Below are positions 61,157-64,000 of a DNA stretch of 64,000 nucleotides, one piece after another. The notes beneath the pieces were generated by a model. That model worked only from the letters and a program-made list of their open reading frames with translations, did not search any database and had not been told where the DNA came from. The DNA lies in NCBI RefSeq assembly GCF_000719775.1, contig NZ_JOHR01000011.1, forward strand, positions 189,127-253,126, given 5' to 3'. Source of the stretch: Streptomyces sp. NRRL F-5135. GTDB lineage: Bacteria; Actinomycetota; Actinomycetes; Streptomycetales; Streptomycetaceae. The translations under genes and the position numbers were made by a program. The first letter of the stretch is position 1, and each line of letters begins with the position of its first letter.

Positions 61157-61286
61157 GTCGGTGTCCTTCCGTGACCGGCTGTGGTGTGTCCGATGCTGGA
61201 CCCCGCACGCGGCATCACGGACGTTCTCCTTATCCTGGGTCCGGCAGACCCACCCTCGGGGGCGGCGCCGACGGCATACTGGCGTC

Positions 61287-62150
61287 ATGACCGACGCCTC
61301 CCCCGCCATGAGCGACGATCCCCGTCGCGAACTGGCCGAGTTCCTGCGCACCCGCCGAACCCGGCTGCGTCCGCAGGACGTCGGCCTGGAGCCCGGCCCG
61401 CGGCGACGCGTCGCCGGGCTGCGGCGGGAGGAACTGGCCCTGCTGGCAGGGGTGAGCTCGGACTACTACCAGCGCATGGAGCAGGGACGCGACGTACGCC
61501 CCTCCGACCAGGTCCTGGACGCCCTCGCCCGCGCCCTCGACTTCTCCGCCGAGGAGACGCGCCACCTGCACGGTCTCGCCGCCGCCGCTCGCACCCCGGC
61601 CCGCCTGCCGCGTGCGTACGAACCGGAGACGGTACCGGACACGACGCTACGGCTGCTGCGGGGCATGGCCTCGCCCGCTCTGGTCGTCGGCCGCTTCCTG
61701 GACGTGCTGGCCTGGAACCCCCTCGGCGCAGCCCTGCTGGGAGAGTTCACCCGGCAGCCGCAGAGGGAGCGGAACCTGCTGGCTCTGTTCCTGCACCCCG
61801 AAGCCGACCGGACCTGCCCCAATCGCGCCGCCACTGTCGCCGAGCTGATCGGAATGCTACGGACACAGGTCGCCGCCGATCCGGGACATCCGCGCGCCGT
61901 AGAACTGGTCGGTGAACTCGCCGTCCGCAGCGACGAGTTCGCGGCCCTGTGGGCCCTCCACGACGTGGAGGAACCGACCCGCGGACAGATACACCTCAAC
62001 CACCCCCAGGTCGGTGAACTGAACCTGGACTGGGACGCCTACCCGATACCGGGCAACCCCGGCCCCGCCCTTGTCGTCTGCACCGCCGCCGACGACAGCC
62101 CCGACGCCGAACGCCTGCACATCCTCGCAGGTCTGCTGGGCGCCCGCTGA
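61287..62150 (+). CDS. XRE-family regulator with MmyB-like ligand-binding domain
   Basis: 287 residues. The helix-turn-helix (RVAGLRREELALLAGVSSDYYQRMEQGRDVRPSDQVLDALARAL) is followed by a PAS-like MmyB/MLTR ligand-binding domain (LLRGMASPALVVGRFLDVLAWN; NHPQVGELNLDW). CATACT (61275-61280) is six bases before the ATG, so it is leaderless. It probably controls the divergent oxidoreductase and itself; regulators of this group respond to fatty-acid-like ligands. Confidence 0.9.
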   Translation: MTDASPAMSDDPRRELAEFLRTRRTRLRPQDVGLEPGPRRRVAGLRREELALLAGVSSDYYQRMEQGRDVRPSDQVLDALARALDFSAEETRHLHGLAAAARTPARLPRAYEPETVPDTTLRLLRGMASPALVVGRFLDVLAWNPLGAALLGEFTRQPQRERNLLALFLHPEADRTCPNRAATVAELIGMLRTQVAADPGHPRAVELVGELAVRSDEFAALWALHDVEEPTRGQIHLNHPQVGELNLDWDAYPIPGNPGPALVVCTAADDSPDAERLHILAGLLGAR

Positions 62151-62273
62151 TTCAGTACGGAATCCAGTCCGTGGGCCCGGACCCTACCGGCAGGCCGATC
62201 CCGCGCTGCCGACGGAAGCGGCGGCCCATGGGCGCCTGCGCGTGCGTGTGCGTGTGCGTGTGCGCCCCCCGGC

Positions 62274-62561
62274 GTGGCCCGTCGAACCGGTCGAAGGCTG
62301 CGGACAGGCCTACCGGGTTCACGGTCCTGGGCGGGCGATGAGGGCAGCGAGCAACGAGAGGCCAGGCCCGCGCGTCTCGCTTCTTGGACTACCGACGACG
62401 GCTCGCAGCTCGTCGACGCGGCGGGGAAAACCTTCGCCGACGGACTCGCCGAGCTGATCGGAGACACGCTCGACGGCTCCTCGGCCGCGACCGCCGTCCG
62501 CGACATCCCGAAGCTGCGCTCCGCGCTCGAACGCAACCAGGTCGGCACGCCCACAGGCTGA
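62274..62561 (+). pseudogene. Possible gene remnant
   Basis: The last ~58 residues of this frame (WTTDDGSQLVDAAGKTFADG, then LAELIGDTLDGSS, and a tail ending ERNQVGTPTG) look like a real soluble protein. The preceding part does not, and another frame upstream (GRAMRAASNERPGPRVSLL) also looks protein-like, as if a frameshift joins the two. It has no ribosome-binding site. I cannot name the parent family. Confidence 0.3.
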
Positions 62562-62687
62562 CGGACACCACCACGACGACCGTCGCGGGCCCGGGCGGCA
62601 CCAGAGGCCGGAGCACGGACACGAGCCGGAGCACGGGTACGGGCGCGAGTACGGTCGCGGGCAGCCGCTGAGGCGGGCGGCACACGC

Positions 62688-62731
62688 GAGGCGGGACCGT
62701 ACGGGCCCCCCGGCCCGTACGGTCCCGCCTC
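62688..62731 (-). terminator. 20-bp hairpin, likely end of the sigQ transcript
   Basis: Perfect 20-bp arms (62688-62707 and 62712-62731) with a 4-base loop, 217 bases past the sigQ stop. It marks the end of the G-run-rich 3' region. Confidence 0.75.
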
Positions 62732-62947
62732 TCTCCCCGTTGCCCCCCGTGATCCCCCGTTGGGTCCCCCGTGTCTCCCCTGACCCCTCGTGGCACATCC
62801 GCCGCCTGCGCGAAGGATGCGTTCCTCCCCCTTTTCCCCTCGGTCCCCCCGTCGTTCCCCCGGTGTTCCCCCGTGCTCCCGCCGTCTCCCCCGAGAACGG
62901 CGGGTCCCGCTCCCCCGTGTGTCCCGGTGGTCCACCCGGGACGGCCC
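62732..62947 (-). other. G-run-rich 3' region of sigQ
   Basis: Read on the sigQ strand this stretch has 13 runs of four to six G (for example at 62743-62748, 62845-62850 and 62912-62916), mostly 5-12 bases apart. It would be the 3' UTR of the sigQ mRNA and could fold into G-quadruplexes. No gene is seen. Confidence 0.7.
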
Positions 62948-63769
62948 TCAGGCGACCAGTTCGCCGAAGGACTCTTCCTCGTCACGGCCGAAGCTGAGGA
63001 CGTCGTCCTCCCGCAACCGGCGGAGCGACCGCCAGATGCTCGACTTCACCGTGCCGACACTGATGTCGAGGATGTCCGCGATCTCCGGATCGGTACGGCC
63101 CTCGTAGTAGCGCAGGACCAGCATCGTGCGCTGGAGTTCGGGCAGCCGGGCGAGCGCCTGCCAGAGCACCGCGCGCAGTTCCGTACCGCGCATGGCGTCG
63201 GTGTCGCCCACCGTCTCCGGGAGCTCCTCCGTCGGGTACTCGTTGAGCTTGCGCCGGCGCCAGGCGCTGATGTGCAGGTTGGTCATCGTGCGGCGCAGAT
63301 AGCCCCCGACGGCCGCCTTGTCGCTGATCCTGTCCCAGGCCCGGTAGGTGGAGAAGAGCGCGCTCTGGAGCAGGTCCTCCGCCTCGTACCGGTCGCCGGT
63401 CAGGTGGTAGGCCGTGGCGTACAGGGACGCGCGGCGCTCCCGCACGTACGCGGTGAACGCGGCCTCGGCCTCGGCCGACGCGCTGTCCGCCCGGCCCGTC
63501 CCGCCCGTCCCGTCAGGGCCGCCGGCGCGCTCCGGCCGCTCGCCGCGCTCCCCCGCCGGCCGCCCGTACGCGCCTCCCCCGGAGCCCAGCCTGTCCGCGT
63601 CAACCACCGTCATGTACGACGGCTTGTGCTGACGCCCGGCGCCGCGAACGCACCCCCGCCCGTTCACGGCGCCGGACTTCTCGCCGCTCCGCGTGACCGT
63701 GAGGTCGTGAAGACGCGTGACCACCGCGTTCATGGTGGTGCCGCCGTGCGTTGCGTCCATCGCGTTCAT
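62948..63769 (-). CDS. sigQ: RNA polymerase sigma factor SigQ (SigE-like ECF family)
   Basis: A 273-residue ECF sigma factor. The first ~100 residues are a low-complexity leader rich in Gly/Arg/Ser. Region 2 follows (AAFTAYVRERRASLYATAYHLTGDRYEAEDLLQSALFSTYRAW), then region 4 (ALARLPELQRTMLVLRYYEGRTDPEIADILDISVGTVKSSIWRSL), ending GRDEEESFGELVA as in S. coelicolor SigQ. ATG 63769 follows a GGGGGG run. In S. coelicolor sigQ is divergent from afsQ1-afsQ2, which affect antibiotic production under nitrogen (glutamate) stress; the AfsQ1-type box at 63854-63869 supports the same wiring here. Confidence 0.95.
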   Translation of the reverse strand: MNAMDATHGGTTMNAVVTRLHDLTVTRSGEKSGAVNGRGCVRGAGRQHKPSYMTVVDADRLGSGGGAYGRPAGERGERPERAGGPDGTGGTGRADSASAEAEAAFTAYVRERRASLYATAYHLTGDRYEAEDLLQSALFSTYRAWDRISDKAAVGGYLRRTMTNLHISAWRRRKLNEYPTEELPETVGDTDAMRGTELRAVLWQALARLPELQRTMLVLRYYEGRTDPEIADILDISVGTVKSSIWRSLRRLREDDVLSFGRDEEESFGELVA

Positions 63770-64000
63770 CCCGCGCCCCCCGTCAGTTGGAGTTGCCTCG
63801 TTCGTCGTGCCAATGAGCTTGCCGGGGCAGTTTCATGGCGCTGTCCTCCGACTGTCACAGGCCTGTCACAGGGGGCCAGGGGCCTTGAGGTCGCGCGGAT
63901 GGGTGGGGCGGCGTCGCGTGCCGATGGGCGGCGCCCGGCGGCGTTGTCGTCGGTCATCCCCAAGGTCTCGGCTTCGCTCGACCAGGGGAGGCCCCTTCCG
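63770..64000. other. sigQ upstream region reaching the window edge
   Basis: 231 bp. Besides the AfsQ1 box it contains, at the right end, AGGGGAGG (about 63984-63991) on the plus strand, which would suit a rightward gene starting just beyond base 64000, expected to be afsQ1. Confidence 0.5.
63854..63869. promoter_or_regulatory. AfsQ1-type box GTCAC-n6-GTCAC
   Basis: GTCAC at 63854-63858 and 63865-63869 with a 6-base spacer matches the AfsQ1 consensus GTnAC-n6-GTnAC known from S. coelicolor. It lies 85 bases upstream of the sigQ start, in the shared sigQ/afsQ1 promoter region. Confidence 0.8.

Overview
The window is a high-GC (about 72%) actinobacterial chromosome segment. Gene content, GTG starts, rare TTA codons and gene order all point to Streptomyces. 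From memory, the order hutH, cya, enoyl-CoA hydratase, GGDEF protein, birA, pccB-pccE, maf, accA, deoR, quinone reductase, gamma-glutamylcyclotransferase, purine nucleoside phosphorylase, sugar-phosphate mutase, PH-domain protein, deoC, two aldehyde dehydrogenase genes, uridine kinase, sigQ matches the core block of S. coelicolor near SCO4908-SCO4934. Accessory insertions break up this backbone.

Layout. 1-9.4 kb: a truncated membrane protein, an L,D-transpeptidase lipoprotein, a small LAXTG surface protein, histidine ammonia-lyase, a Ser/Thr kinase with an outside lectin domain, and a class III adenylate cyclase. 9.5-16.4 kb: enoyl-CoA hydratase, two oxidoreductase genes each with a nearby regulator (AraC; ArsR), a GAF-GGDEF protein and biotin ligase. 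16.5-28.5 kb: acyl-CoA carboxylase genes (pccB, pccE, and accA about 10 kb away). Between them lie a carbonic anhydrase/SulP transporter pair, a two-component system, a 42-residue membrane protein, maf and a small membrane protein. BirA, PccB, PccE and AccA would work together: BirA biotinylates AccA, which delivers CO2 to PccB, with PccE as the small stabilising subunit.

28.6-43.3 kb is the main accessory island. It holds an XRE/DUF397/HATPase regulatory cluster, four or five small immunity-like genes, a 2198-residue secreted RHS/YD-repeat polymorphic toxin whose last bases overlap its immunity gene, and a divergent 1052-residue secreted DNRLRE/VCBS-repeat partner. One immunity paralogue (about two thirds identical) sits in the XRE-DUF397 operon, and a 60-bp direct repeat flanks two further immunity-like genes. 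The toxin carries a very basic, histone-H1-like Ala/Arg/Lys linker. This is the best candidate for a little-described system here.

43.4-60 kb: a TetR gene behind a 36-bp perfect palindrome, then the nucleoside/deoxyribose salvage block (DeoR, quinone reductase, purine nucleoside phosphorylase, hexose/pentose phosphomutase, deoC, an aldehyde dehydrogenase and a catalytically dead paralogue). Purine nucleoside phosphorylase and deoC share an identical 12-bp palindrome, CTACGCGCGTAG, just upstream of leaderless starts. 60-64 kb: a quinone oxidoreductase/XRE regulator pair, a gene remnant, and sigQ. An AfsQ1-type box lies upstream of sigQ, and a G-run-rich 3' region ending in a 20-bp hairpin lies downstream. 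The AfsQ1/AfsQ2 genes are expected just past base 64000.

At least nine genes appear to be leaderless, with a TAnnnT-like -10 box six or seven bases before the start codon. Three regulatory genes carry a TTA codon, so they probably depend on bldA.
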